Shown: positions 45,236 through 57,029 of the stretch, in pieces
Layout of the letters: each line of letters opens with the position of its first letter
How positions within the stretch are numbered: position 1 is the stretch's first letter
Assembly (NCBI GenBank): GCA_031216915.1
Contig: CM062293.1
Location: 148,684,285-148,748,284, forward strand
Direction of reading: 5' to 3'
Length of the DNA stretch: 64,000 nt
Source of the DNA: Pictodentalium vernedei
Lineage: Eukaryota > Mollusca > Scaphopoda > Dentaliida > Dentaliidae
Translations under genes and position numbers: made by a program
Notes under the pieces: model-generated
Told to the model about the DNA's origin: nothing
Seen by the model: only the letters and a program-made list of their open reading frames with translations
Database searches by the model: none

Positions 45236-47645
45236 TCTTCTTCTCCAGATCCAGCAGGCAGAATCTTTTGATATTTGGTATGCAACATTGTAGGGTGGAT
45301 CTGATTCAAGTTTGTTCAAATCGGCCCCCTGGGTTCATATTTGGGCTCAGTATAGGAGCCCGATTTCGAACTTAGTGCATTTCAGGCAAATTTCTTAAAA
45401 AATCTTCTTCTCCAGATCCAGCAGGCAGAATCTTTTGATATTTGGTATGCAACATTGTGGGGTGGATCTGATTCAAGTTTGTTCAAATCGGCCCCCTGGG
45501 TTTATATTTGGGCTCAGTATAGGAGCCCAAATTTGAACTTACTGCATTTCAGGCAAATTTCTTTGAAAATCTTCTTCTCCAGATCCAGCAGGCAGAATCT
45601 TTTGATATTTGGTATGCAACATTGTAGGGTGGATCTGATTCAAGTTTGTTCAAATCGGCTCCCTAGATTCATATTTGGGCTCACTATAGGAGCTCGAATT
45701 CGAATTTAGTGCATTTCAGGCAAATTTCTTCAAAAATCTTCTTCTCCAGATCCAGCAGGCAGAATCTTTTGATATTTGGTATGCAATGTTGCGGGGTAGA
45801 TCTGATTCAAGTTTGTTCAAATCGGCCCCCTGGATACATATTTGGGCTTACTATAGAAGCCCGAATTCGAACTTAGTGCATTTCAGGCAAATTTCTTAAA
45901 AAATCTTCTTCTCCAGATCCAGCAGGCAGAATCTTTTCATATTTGGTAAGCAACATTGTGGGGTGGATCTGATTCAAGATTGTTCAAATCGGCCCCCTGG
46001 GTTAATATTTGGGCTCAGTATAGGAGCCCGATTTCGAACTTAGTGCATTTCAGGCAAATTTCTTAAAAAATCTTCTTCTCCAGATCCAGCAGGCAGAATC
46101 TTTTGATATTTGGTATGCAACATTGTAGGGTGGATCTGATTCAAGTTTGTTCAAATCAGCCCCCTGGGTTCATATTTGGGCTCAGTATAGGAGCCCGATT
46201 TCGAACTTAGTGCATTTAGGCAAATTTCTTAAAAAATCTTCTTCTCCAGATCCAGCAGGCAGAATCTTTTGATATTTGGTATGCAACATTGTGGGGTGGA
46301 TCTGATTCAAGTTTGTTCAAATTGGCCCCCTGGGTTTATATTTGGGCTCAGTATAGGAGCCCAAATTTGAATTTAGTGCATTTCAAGCAAATTTATTAAA
46401 AAATCTTCTTCTCCAGATCCAGCAGGCAGAATCTTTTGATATTTGGTATGCAACATTGTGGGATGGATCTGATTCAAGTTTGTTCAAATCGGCTTCCTAG
46501 ATTCATATTTGGGCTCACTATAGAAGCTTGAATTCGAACTTAGTGCATTTCAGGCAAATTTCTTAAAAAATCTTCTTCTCCAGATCCAGCAGGCAGAATC
46601 TTTTGATATTTGGTATGCAACATTGTGGGGTGGATCTGATTCAAGTTTGTTCAAATCGGCTTCCTAGATTCATATTTGGGCTCACTATAGAAGCTCGAAT
46701 TCGAACTTAGTGCATTTCAGGCAAATTTCTTAAAAAATCATCTTCTCCAGATCCAGCAGGCAGAATCTTTTGATATTTGGTATGCAACATTGCGGGGTGG
46801 ATCTGATTCAAGTTTGTTCAAATCGGCCCCCTGGATTCATATTTGGGCTCACTATAGAAGCTCGAATTCAAACTTAGTGCATTTCGGGCAAATTTCTTCA
46901 AAAATCTTCTTCTCCAGATCCAGAAGGCAGAATCTTTTGATATTTGGTATGCAACATTGCGGGGTGGATCTGATTCAAGTTTGTTCAAATCGGCCCCCTG
47001 GATTCATATTTGGGCTTAATATAGAAGCCCGAATTCGCACTTAGTGCATTTCAGGCAAATTTCTTCAAAAATCTTCTTCTCCAGATCCAGCAGGCAGAAT
47101 CTTTTGATATTTGGTATGCAACATTGCGGGGTGGATCTGATTCAAGTTTGTTCAAATTGGCCCCCTGGATTCATATTTGGGCTTAATATAGAAGCCCGAA
47201 TTCGCACTTAGTGCATTTCGGGCAAATTTATTAAAAAATCTTCTTCTCCAGATCCAGCAGGCAGAATCTTTTGATATTTGGTATGCAACATTGTGGGGTG
47301 GATCTGATTCAAGTTTGTTCAAATCGGCTTCCTAGTTTCATATTTGGGCTCACTATAGAAGCTCGAATTCGAACTTAGTGCATTTCAGGCAAATTTCTTA
47401 AAAAATCTTCTTCTCCAGATCCAGCTTCAGAATCTTTTCATATTTGGTAAGCAACATTGTGGGGTGGATCTGATTGAAGTTTGTTCAAATCGGCCCCCTG
47501 GGTTTATATTTGGGCTCCGTATAGGAGCCCAAATTTTAACTTAGTGCGTTTCAGGCATATTTCTTAAAAAATCTTCTTCTCCAGATCCAGCAGGCAGAAT
47601 CTTTTGATATTTGGTATGCAACATTGTAGGGTGGATCTGATTGTG
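45236..47645. repeat. 167-bp tandem array, about 15 units
   Basis: ctccagatccagcaggcaga recurs at 45243, 45410, 45577, 45744, 45911, 46078, 46244, 46411, 46578, 46745, 46912, 47079, 47246, 47413 and 47579. The spacing is 167 bp, twice 166. Upstream (44760-45235) are two or three strongly diverged units. Short ORFs (for example 45455-45709 and 46790-47044) repeat with the array and are not genes. Confidence 0.93.
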
Positions 47646-47794
47646 ATTCATGAACGTATTTATTTGTAAAGTTGATAGAATCTTAGACAAAATTTGCAGA
47701 AAAGATCTACTATAGAAGGGGTGGTATCCAGGGTGAACCGTTTACCCAAATCTAGCAGTACTAATGCATTATTCACACAAATCTTCGTTCAAAT

Positions 47795-48382
47795 TTTATG
47801 ACCCCTCATTGGAACACACGCATTCAGCTCATTCCAACAAAGGTCATATGCCATGTTTTCGAGACAAAGGAATAAAAATTTTAGTTATTCATGAAATTTT
47901 TAGGCAACTGTTGTCTGTTATTCACATTGCTTCATGAAATTTCAGTACTTTTAGAAGTTACCTCAGTAATCAAGGGTTAATTCCCCTTAATTAAATGTCG
48001 CCTCTAAAAAACAACCACTTTGCATATCTTACCTTTTTACCAGCATAACTGCCAAAACTTGTCAGCATTCTTCGCAAAAATCGCTATTCAAATTTTAATT
48101 TTTGTCTCTTAAACATACATGTACTTATCGCTTGTAAATACCCCATTGGAATGAGCTTTTTGAGCTCATTCCAATGAGAGGTCGCACACCATGCTTTTTG
48201 AGTCAAAAAAGCAATTTTTTTAGTTATTCCAGAATTTCGTACGTAAAACACAGCTTTATGACTTCACATTAAAATGAGCTCTCTAAGCTTGTTCCAATCA
48301 ACATTCACGCACTATGTCTTTCACACAAAAAATAAAATTTTCCATTTATTCAGGAATTTTGTTTGCAAGAACACTCTTACCC

Positions 48383-48438
<56 letters not shown>

Positions 48439-48720
48439 CAAACACAGACACACACATCTAAAAGTTCGTCAGCAAAAAAACAGTTACTTCAATTTTTAAA
48501 TGCATTATAGGAACAACTTGCCTAATCAAATTTAAATACTTTTGCATCATTCTGTATCTAGAACAAACCATTTACCATATCTTTACGCAAAATTCTCCAG
48601 CATCATTCACAAAAAAACACCATTATTTATATATTCACATTTCTGTCTCAAAAATATACCTGATCTTCCCATACCCCTATTGGAATAAGCTGTTTGAGCT
48701 TGTTCCAATGATGATAAAAA
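47795..48720. repeat. Cluster of palindromic core sequences
   Basis: Cores like cctcattggaa-cgagctc-...-ttccaatgagg occur at about 47799-47851, 48141-48185, 48273-48300 (half) and 48671-48712. They are related to the core of the MITE at 35152-35399. Flanking blocks such as tttgtctcaaaaacatac also recur. Confidence 0.75.
48379..48456. repeat. C-run and (CA)n microsatellite
   Basis: About 19 C followed by about 30 CA-type dinucleotides with AACACA interruptions. Confidence 0.95.
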
Positions 48721-49199
48721 AAAATAAAATTTGTGAAAATTTTTGTTTTCTTGCATGCAAATATATACATGTAGCACATGGAAGATATCCACAGTTGGGG
48801 AGAGATGTCCAAGGCTATCTCTTCACATTCCTTGTTTGTGCTTCATGCTAAACCAGTTTGTCTGCAGAGATAAATTTGCTTTATTAAAAATCATTGGAGA
48901 TTGGCCACACACCAATGATTTTAAATAAAACTAATTTTAGGTAACAAATGTTGAACTTCAAACAAAATCTATCACTCAACCAGTTAATGTTGATGAGGCA
49001 TGACATGGTGAAGGTAACCTAAAATACTTCTTAGAGTCACTTTGTCAGGTGAGCGATTAAGGCCACGTGGGGCCTCTTGTTAAAATTTTTGTCCACACTT
49101 AGGCTTGGGATCCATTGGGGCTCAACGTTACTTTTCAGAAACTTGGGCTGTTCTGAAAAAATATTTTTTCAAAATATTTTGATTTCAATTATTTTTTCG

Positions 49200-52100
49200 G
49201 TATTAATGGATCATATTATTATTATGTATTTTGATTGCCAGGGGTTGGTGCGAGTACCAGGACTTGTTTTCTTTTCACATTGAAAGGATTTTGATCAATT
49301 GTAATAAGAGGAAGTCTTCCTCTGACTTTTATAATCATTCTATATGTGGTCAGTGTACTCGCATTAACTCCTGTTCTGTATCGTATGATTTCGATGACAA
49401 CATGGGAAGCATATGTCACGGTATGTTAGTGGGGAATTGGACACTCCGGTCCTTTCCCCGCACGGTCACTCTACTTTATCAATTTCTATTTCAGACGATC
49501 AAGATTAGGGTGATGTATCTGTGATGTCTTCCAACAGTGTGCCTCCATCGTCACAATTAATGAAAGGCTAGCGGAAAAGTGCTCATGTAAATACGCCAAT
49601 TGCCTAAGAGGACCCTAGTAGGTTCGACGGCCTTTGACGTCCGCTAGCTCGCCTGGTGTAGCGTCCATTCATCGAATGGTTCGGCAGCCGGGTTCGTCCG
49701 TTGCGGTCTAGAAGGAGTTTTGGGGTGATGCGAGCACTATAAATCAACCAAATGCACACCCAGTGACGGCGGATTAGAGGGAGAACGGAGGAAGCCTTTT
49801 AGTCTGGTTCATAGCTCGTTCTGGTCCATCCGGACGGCGAGCGAGAGAGGCCCCTCTCTCGTACAACAACATCTGGCCCCAGATGTTGTGGTACAAAATG
49901 TTTCGCATTCGGAGCATACGTCCGTCACTCGGGACGCTCCGACATATAGTCAGTCCGGAGTAGACTGTCAATAAGGCTTCCTCAGTCTCATGGTAGTGCA
50001 CACGACCGCTCTTGGCTATGTGACCTCGGATATCCAGTCAGCTTCGCCAGTCAGAGAATCATCGGCGACCAGGTCACACCATCCGGTAGCCAGGGACACG
50101 AGGCCTGCAGACTCTGGACGTTCGCATAGGAAAGTGTGTGGGAGTCAACGTACACAGAGCTTCCGGCGGCAATGCATCGTAAGACCGCTACTGCACAGGC
50201 CTCGGGAACGGACGTGCTTTCCTAAATAGCACAGTTTATCGCAGCATCCCAGCATCAACTGAATCTGTCGCATATTTTTTTTTATCCGACGATGCTGGGT
50301 CGGGACGCTCCGCGGAAGCGGGTACGGACGTCCGAAAATTTCATCCTGTCCGACGGGATACCGAAAGGGATTTGGAGGATTTCGAGCTTTCCCTTTCGGA
50401 ACAACATATGCTGTTGTGTATGTCATCTGACTTGATCTTCTACAGCTTCTTTCGTCGGACCAGAATGCTGCGATGCCGGATAAGAAACTGATAGCGTCGG
50501 TGGACTTAGAAATTTTTGGTTCGGTTCAGGGACATCGTCCCTCAGTTCCGACATAGTCCAATAATGTCACACAAACTTTCGAATTATTGAACGACGCTAT
50601 ATATATTATTATTATATGCTTGCTATAACCAAGCATTTCTGGTTTCTTGTTCGCAAAGTTACGGAGATGTCTTTCAAAAGTGTGCCTCTGTCGTCATAGT
50701 CAATGAAGAGCTAGTGGCAATAAGTGCTCATGGAATATGTCTATCGCCTAAGAGATCCCTTGTAGGATCGACGGAGTGACATTTGCTAGCTCACCCGGTG
50801 TAGCGTCCATTCATCGAATGGTTCGGCTGCCGGGTTCGTCCGTTGCGGTCTAGGAAGGAGATTTGGGTGATGCGAGCACTATAATTACTTTAGTACTCAC
50901 CCAGTGACGGCGGATTGAGGACAGATCAGAGGAAGCCTGTTAGTCCGGTTCCTGGCTTGTCCAGGTCCATCCGGGCTGTGAGCGAGAGAGGTCCCTCTCT
51001 CGTCCAACAACATAGGGGACCGCATGTTGTGGTTCAGATATTTTACATTCGGAGCATATGTCTGTCGGTCGGGACGCTCCGTTATATTGACAGTCCGAGA
51101 GACTGTCGATAATGCTTCCTCATCCTCACAGCAGTGCACACGACCGCACATTGGCTACGTGACCTCGAGTATCCGATCAGTTTCGTCATTCAGTGATTCC
51201 ACGGCGAATAGGTCACGTCATCCGGTAGCCAAGGGACACGAGGCCTATACACTCCGTTCGCTCGCATATTGGTAGTATGCACGGGGTAACGATCACGGAG
51301 CTTCCAGCGGCAATGCATTGTAGGACCGCTTCTCCTCAGGCCTCAGTGACGGACGTGCTATCCGAGTTAGCACAGTTGTTTCGCAGCATCCCAGCAATCG
51401 ACAGTTTCTTACTCGAATCAGGAATTATCTGATGGCGCTGGGTCGGTGCGGTCCGCGGTTGCATCAGGTACGGACGACTGAACGCTTTATAGGGTCCGAC
51501 AGGATGGCAAAAGGGATTCGATAGATTTCGAGTTTTCCCTTTCGTAGCATCGGAAGCTGCCATTCATATCTTCTGGCATTATCTTCCAGTGATTGTTATT
51601 TCGGACTACATTGCTGCGATGTTGGATAAGAGACTTATAGCGTCATTGGACACAGAATTTTGGATCGGTTCAGGGACATTGTCCCTGACTTACCGACACA
51701 GTCCAATAATGTCATTACAACATGTGTTTTATTTTTCGACGCTATATATGCATATAAGCCTGCTACCAAGCATGATAGTTTAGTTTCTTGTCCGCAGTGC
51801 TCATTTCTGCCGTTTTATCATTTATACGAATAATTTATTTTGGCAGAGCAGGGCATACCAAGAGTTCATATGCGTCTAGACGGCGTGGTTAAAGACTGGA
51901 AATATTCTTTTTCGCCGTCTATGTCTTTTCCAACCACAATGTTGGAAACGACAATGATGTCTAGTAGACTTAACTTAGACGCTTTATCATACGTAATCCA
52001 CCTTACTGAGGCGCTATCATTACGTCTTCAAGAAAAGATTTACGGGATATTATTCTCAATGTGATTTCTTTTGAGGGCAGTAGTTTGTTCACGTATAACT

Positions 52101-52240
52101 CCACCCTTCAGTGGCTGATTGGAGTTGGTTAGACGTGACGCAGCCCTAGCTACATCCATGCGCGTGGATAGTAAGGTGAAGAACTCTCTCAGAGTCGCTT
52201 CGTTCTCGGAGAAGCCTCTCTTCGACGGCAACTTTTCAGC
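49200..52240 (+). pseudogene. Gag-like region of DIRS B, tandemly duplicated
   Basis: It aligns with copy C from about 59720 to 61590. KRKSSSDFYNHSICGQCTRI preserves part of the N-terminal Cys/His module. The central gag segment is present twice in tandem, about 49510-50640 and 50650-51785. Both contain tagcgtccattcatcgaatgg and both end near cgacgctatatat. The capsid-like end follows once (51840-52240). Many stops and frameshifts. The region ends by a deletion that joins gag directly to the RNase H region. Confidence 0.82.
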
Positions 52241-53190
52241 AATCCATGAATTGCTCGATTTACACGTTCTCTTGTCTATCTAGTGTTACAAGAGATTCAG
52301 ACTGGGGCAAACATTCGGTGGTTGACTCAGAGAGTGCCACTGCAGTTGCCGGATCCGAGTGTTATGGTTATGACGGTTGCCAGTCTAACAGAATGGGTTA
52401 TAATATTGATCCCAACGGATTCGAAGTGCCAGGGTCTTTGGGTTCCGCAGTCTCTAAGCAAGCAATTATCTTCCGCAGAATAATGTTTTTTAGGCTTGCT
52501 TTATGTCATTGCATGAACATTATTCAGAAACGCATGTCCAAATCCTGTCCGTTAATTCGACAGTAGTGGCGTATCTCCAGAACCAGGGAGGCACTCATTC
52601 GTTTCCGTTATTCAATTTAATGGAAAGAATCCGTCTGTTGGTTATAGTACACCAAGTTCTGTTTCGGTCCGTCACATTCCGGGTCGTCTGATTGTTTTAC
52701 CGGACTCCCGTTCACTTAGGGGTCGCTTGTTGCCGTCAGAATGGACTCTCAACAAACAAGTATTCAATCAGATTTGCTATCTATGGGAGCACCCAATGAT
52801 AATTTATTTACGACACAGCTTGCTAATCAATTGCAGACGTATGTGTTGGCTTGTCCGGATCTCTGAGCTAATGTTGTTAACGCTCTATTGATCTAATAGG
52901 ACGGAATGATAGGATACGCGTATCCTCCGGCGCTGTTGTTTCAGCAGGTATTGCTAAGATAAACAACCACAATACATTTCTGTTGATAGCATCTCTATCT
53001 TCACAGAGACCGTGGGTAATTTACTCTGATGTCTACTGTGGGACTTAACGCGAAATCTTCCTCAATGAGAGGATCTTTTTTCGCTGGGTAAATCGTGTCA
53101 TCTTTATCACAACCCGCAAGGTCCCAACCTTCACGTATTCCGTTGTGTGGTCCGTATTGCATTGTAAGCATTGTACTGGACGAGCTTTGG
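52241..53190 (+). pseudogene. DIRS B RNase H region, RT core deleted
   Basis: ttacacgttctcttgtctat continues at the point equivalent to 62900 of copy C, so about 1.3 kb is missing, including RT motifs A to C. What remains matches the RNase H part in scattered frames (IQTGANIRWLTQRVPLQLPD, VVAYLQNQGGTHSFPLFNL). Non-functional. Confidence 0.82.
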
Positions 53191-54260
53191 ACGCGATTTC
53201 TTACTATAGGAGATCCTCTTCTTCGCTATTCTATGCGGCTAAAGTGGAGGCTCTTCCATCGTTGGTGTAGGGATCACTATGTTCATTTTGTTGATCCCTC
53301 CATACTACTCATTGCAACTTTTTAGTATACTTGTTTGACAAGATCTACTGCAGCCTGTTATTATTAAGGTTATAGGTTTATGTTACCTCATACCTATGCA
53401 CTCTATGATAGTTTACAATTGAGTCTTATGTCTCTTTATCTAAGTCAGTTAGTAACTTTTTGATAAATAGACTTAGAATCTTTAGATTAAATTCCTATAT
53501 GGAATTTAACTTTGGTTCTTATTTAGCTAAGTAATCATTTGAGCCTCTGGAAACAGTAGTTTTCAAATTCTGACCTTTTAGACAGTAATTCTGTTGGCTT
53601 CTCTTTTACTGAAGAGTCAGTGAGTTTCATGCACTATCGATGGATGATTTTCACTTTCGTAGTTTCGGAATCACTACTTCCTTTACTATTTAGGTTGGAT
53701 TTTTGCATAAGAGTTAGGCTCCTAATATCCGGAACCTATTGTTATTAAGGTCCTTCCGTCTTCGTACGGGCATAGGCCTTTACTCTGTCCGGTTAGAGTT
53801 TATGTATTTATAAACAGATATCTGTTTATTACTATGGGCGTAAGCTTCTTCTGTCTTTGATGCCTAATAGAAGGACGTTACGCTCCATTCTATTGCTAAT
53901 GGATTCAATTAACTATCGGTACTGCTTATAGTATATCATTGACTCAGCAGTTGTTCTTAAGATTTCGGCTCATGAAGTAGGAGTTCTTCTACATCTTGGG
54001 CTTACATTAATAGTGTCGCTATTATAGATTTTTGAAGGCTGCTCATTGCGCTCAGCCATCCACATTCATGAATTTTTATCTCAGAAATATCGAGTCCATT
54101 TCTGGAGGCCTCTATTGTTAGGTCTATTATCTACTGCTCAGAATGTCATTCACTTAACAGTTGCTACTATAGCTAGGTAGGCTGTCTGTTTCGGCAGTGA
54201 CTCCGTTCTGCTGCCCTCTTCGCTCTGGGCTATTTGACCCAGGGCAAGAAAAAGGGGGGG
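53150..54260 (+). pseudogene. Probable decayed tyrosine recombinase of DIRS B
   Basis: Position and partial match (ctttggacgcgatttctt, ttctatgcggctaaagtgg, catcgttggtgtagggatcac) to the start of the recombinase frame of copy C. Beyond 53340 there is no copy C sequence in the window to align with, and the catalytic R-H-R-Y residues could not be traced. It is placed by element order. Confidence 0.5.
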
Positions 54261-54745
54261 GGGGGAGGGTGTTCCCTTGGGTCACCTGTTTTACTATGAA
54301 AACAAGGGGATACCTCCTCCAGAGTTAGTAATTCTGAGCTGTTATTGGGATGGTTGTTTAGTAAGAAGTTTATGTTTTAAAAATTCATTCAAGTCTTAGT
54401 TTTTAAAGTATAGCTTTTGAATATAGCACGTGTCAACGGACATGATTATGCAATCCTCAGACACTTTTAAGGAGTATAAGAGTCTCTATTCTCTAGACTT
54501 ACTTTATTTATTGGCTTACTTTAAAAATTATTAGTATAAGGATTATATTGGATATTAATAGAGTACATGGATGTATGATGCTCAATTTTGGAAGGTGTTG
54601 TGTATCTTTCTAATTTATCATAAATAAGAAAGATACATGTAAGACCTATTACTTCTTTTTCCCTAGAGGGGATGACTCTATTTTATATTATTGAGCGTAT
54701 TCCATCTTGCTCTATGTCCTTGGCCCTCCAGCCTTTTTACTATTC

Positions 54746-54833
54746 AGCTATGTCTGAGTCATTGGTACAGTATAAAAATGTTAAAAAATTTATAGTAATT
54801 TCTATATTTTTTATACTTACCAATGACCCAGAC
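54746..54833. repeat. Internal complementary region (ICR) of DIRS B
   Basis: 54752-54779 is the complement of the extreme left end of the element (43609 onwards), and 54780-54833 is the complement of the extreme right end (about 55081-55134). The two are joined exactly at the termini. This is the diagnostic DIRS arrangement, thought to template circular-junction formation during replication. Confidence 0.87.
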
Positions 54834-54908
54834 GGGGATGGCCCTCCCAGGAGTTGGGAACTCTTGCCTCCCCGCTGAGTACATAGCGCTTACCAGGCAC
54901 TGGTTATT

Positions 54909-55134
54909 AGAATGATTAATGGCGCCAATTTCGGAACGTCCTTGACACTGCGCATGCGCAGTAGAGGTGAAGTGTGGAGGGCCATTCAGGACATGTTTTC
55001 TTTGGTTTTAGATGCAAATTTTGGGGATTGGGGGCAAAATTTGTGTTTGGCCCTATATTTTAAGAGTTAGCACCAGCTATGTCTGGGTCATTGGTAAGTA
55101 TAAAAAATATAGAAATTACTATAAATTTTTTAAC
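54909..55134 (-). repeat. Right inverted terminal repeat of DIRS B with extension
   Basis: 54909-55096 is the inverse of the left repeat. An additional 38 bp (agtataaaaaatatagaaat... to ttttttaac) is unique to the right end and is also represented in the ICR. Confidence 0.87.
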
Positions 55135-55177
55135 TTTCCAGAGTTGGACACCTGCCCCGTACTAAATTTTATTAACA

Positions 55178-55922
55178 GGACACCTGTCCCCCCCCCCCCA
55201 AGCTAATTTGTATACCGTGGACACCTGCCCCCCACCCCCCCCCCCCCTTCCCTGCTGGTTTATACACCTATAGGACATATGGCCTATTTTCTAACAAAAA
55301 AATGTTATAGTAACTTATTGATATGAGCAGGCTTTTTACTGTGGAACACGCAATATATTTTTAGGTTTTATCCAGTGGCGAATAGAATATAATGAACAAC
55401 ATTTATCATTGAAATTGTCGACACATTTTCGACTGCTTTGCCTTTATAAAGTGGGAAAAATAGATTTTCTACTTATTACAAAACAAATTCATATGAATCT
55501 TCTAGAAAAAAAAACTATGTGCAATGGTGGGGATATACTTGAGTGGCATTAAAATGAGATTAAATGGTTTTGTATTGTATTGATGTTTCTATTTATTCTA
55601 TTTATTACTCAAATAAAACACTTCTTAGCAATAAATTAATTTGGCAAACAGAATAGAGTAATAATATAAGAAGTATGGTGTTAAATCTTAGAGTCTAATT
55701 CAGTTAATTCACACTCAATGTATTATATTTAACTGCTTTATTGCTCAAGATTATGCACCTGTATGTTATTGTTGTTATTTGAGACAATTGTGTTATGGAA
55801 ATATATCACATTGACACTTTTTTGACAGTTTTAGTTTTTATTATTAGATGTGTCCTATAGGTGTATAAACCAGCAGGAGGGCAGGTGTCCACGGTATAAA
55901 AATCAGCTGGGGGCAGGTGTCC
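55178..55922. repeat. Inverted-repeat module inside element X
   Basis: Left arm 55178-55283 and right arm 55852-55922 pair: ggacacctg, taccgtggacacctgccc, then ccctgctggtttatacacct and ataggaca. The loop (about 570 bp, 55284-55851) is very AT-rich with no ORF. It could be a MITE relative of element X nested in it, or part of its terminal region. Confidence 0.75.
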
Positions 55923-55950
55923 GCTCCCATTCATTCATCATCACGCATTC

Positions 55951-55971
55951 GCACCTCTGAACTCAGAGTGC
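55951..55971. repeat. Leader hairpin of element X ORF 1
   Basis: gcacctctgaactcagagtgc, nearly palindromic, 26 bp before the ATG. Repeated at 56984-57002 before ORF 2. Confidence 0.6.
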
Positions 55972-55996
55972 GAGCATCCTAATTAGAATCTCAATT

Positions 55997-56824
55997 ATGG
56001 AAACACTGGAACTACCAGCGCGACTGAAGAAAACGATAGCAGCTCTGGGCATCTCTTGCCCTGTCACCTGGACTATCCAGGAGACAGGCAAGAGCGTCCA
56101 TCTGTCTCTTGAGTTCAAGATCGAGGAAGATAAGAAATCACCACCCTACTCGGGGAGAGGTAGTACCTTTGATGAGAGGATCCCCTCTCACACTGGTCCT
56201 CACCCAAGTAGGTCTGGAGGCCCTGAAAAGAGAAAGAGAAAAAAGAAGAGCCCGTCCACCAAGCAGAGGGATTCCCGACGCTTGGAGGCATTCTTGGAGA
56301 TGAAGAAAGAGAAAGGTGAGGAAAAGAAAGAGCCAGAGGCGGCCACCACTTCCCCTCCCACTCCCACAGACAGCCCCATCCAAATGCCGGCTTCCCAGTC
56401 GGTATTGTCGGATGTGGAAGAGTCTGTGGAGACTGAGGTGGAAATGGAAGCTGCCCTCTCGCCTCTTCCTGATCCCCACTCGCCTCTTCCTTCTAAACCA
56501 GAATGCCAGGACGCGGATGACAGAATAGGGAACATCTTACGGGAACACGAGATACAAGGGGTCCTTCACAGGCAAAAGATGGACAGGCAGTACGAAGAAT
56601 TCCTCCAAAAAGTCGAAGAAGCCCAAAAACTAATAGACGCCAGAAATCAACAACAACAAAAGACTCAGCAATCACCCACAACCACTCCAGACTCGGCTAG
56701 GACCAGACCATACAAAACTCAGCAACCACCATCAGGCAGCCCACCAACAACACCAACTACCACTGTCTCTCCTTCCAAACCTCCACCTCTGAAAAAGAAG
56801 CAGAAAAGACACAAGCGCTGCTAA
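55997..56824 (+). CDS. Element X ORF 1, unrecognised 275-aa nuclear-type protein
   Basis: ATG at 55997, no internal stop. Residues 1-45 look folded, with a beta-hairpin-like CPVTWTIQETGKSVHLSLEF. SGRGSTFDERIPSHTGPHPS follows at 52-71. A strongly basic segment at 77-96 (EKRKRKKKSPSTKQRDSRRL) is a probable nuclear localisation signal leading into a helix (EAFLEMKKEKGEEKK). Residues 137-153 are acidic. A coiled-coil-like helix spans about 172-216 (REHEIQGVLHRQ, YEEFLQKVEEAQKLI). The tail is Q/P/T-rich and ends in basic PPPLKKKQKRHKRC. I recognise no family. Its place between transposon ends suggests an accessory or DNA-binding protein of the element; this is inference. Confidence 0.68.
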   Translation: METLELPARLKKTIAALGISCPVTWTIQETGKSVHLSLEFKIEEDKKSPPYSGRGSTFDERIPSHTGPHPSRSGGPEKRKRKKKSPSTKQRDSRRLEAFLEMKKEKGEEKKEPEAATTSPPTPTDSPIQMPASQSVLSDVEESVETEVEMEAALSPLPDPHSPLPSKPECQDADDRIGNILREHEIQGVLHRQKMDRQYEEFLQKVEEAQKLIDARNQQQQKTQQSPTTTPDSARTRPYKTQQPPSGSPPTTPTTTVSPSKPPPLKKKQKRHKRC

Positions 56825-57029
56825 CAACCCACAACTTCTCCTCCTTTACCACGGTCTGACACTTTTAAATTCTACAGCCAATGAGGGTCGAAAGGGGCTT
56901 GCTCTTCAAATCGTCACTGCGCGCCTTTGGCGCGGAAAACCATTTGATTTGTGTCCGCTCCATTTCATTCATTCATCTCATTCGCACCTCTGAACTCAGA
57001 GTGAGAGCATCCTAATCAACACCTTCATT
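56825..57029. other. Spacer between the element X ORFs, with hairpin
   Basis: It contains GCGCGCCTTTGGCGCG (56919-56934), a GC-rich stem with a TTT loop about 95 bp after the stop codon, then a repeat of the ORF 1 leader (cattcgcacctctgaactcag). The TTTGGCGCG stem recurs after ORF 2. Confidence 0.65.

Larger units (their letters stand above)
44503..49079 (+). mobile_element. 4.6-kb non-autonomous element with 167-bp tandem array, nested in DIRS B
   Basis: It begins agctcacctgagcgaagctc and a gtccgtcgtc-rich block, and ends ggtgagcgattaaggccacg...ggcctcttg. ttaaaatattttt (44490-44502) and ttaaaattttt (49080-49090) flank it and match one site in copy C (ttaaaattttt at about 59597), so this is a target duplication of 11-13 bp, partly masked by low complexity. 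No protein is encoded. Bivalve genomes are known to hold non-autonomous elements with internal tandem repeats of about 160 bp (pearl-type); this is similar in plan, but I do not assert membership. Confidence 0.82.
43609..55134 (+). mobile_element. DIRS-like element copy B, decayed, with a nested insertion
   Basis: It starts ATTTTTATACTG and ends AAATTTTTTAAC. The flanks ttatgat and tttccag join to ttatgattttccag, which matches the intact right terminal repeat of element X (tcatgattttccag). So the insertion is exact and made no target duplication, as expected for a tyrosine recombinase. Without the nested element (44503-49079) it is about 6.9 kb. All genes carry many stops and indels, so it is much older than copies A and C. 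Confidence 0.88.

Noticed and set aside
45455..47044. 84-codon frames with a repeated SDSSLFKSAPW-like peptide
   Set aside because: They recur at the 167-bp period and are by-products of the tandem array.
48274..48510. Thr/His-rich frames over the microsatellite
   Set aside because: They are translations of the C-run and (CA)n tract.
44503..49079. Assignment of the 167-bp-array element to Helitrons
   Set aside because: The flanking ttaaaattttt duplication and lack of a clear TC...CTRR hairpin end do not fit simple Helitron insertion; left unclassified.
56138..56535. 111-113 codon frames antisense to element X ORF 1
   Set aside because: They overlap a better-supported sense ORF that is duplicated with conserved leader and trailer.
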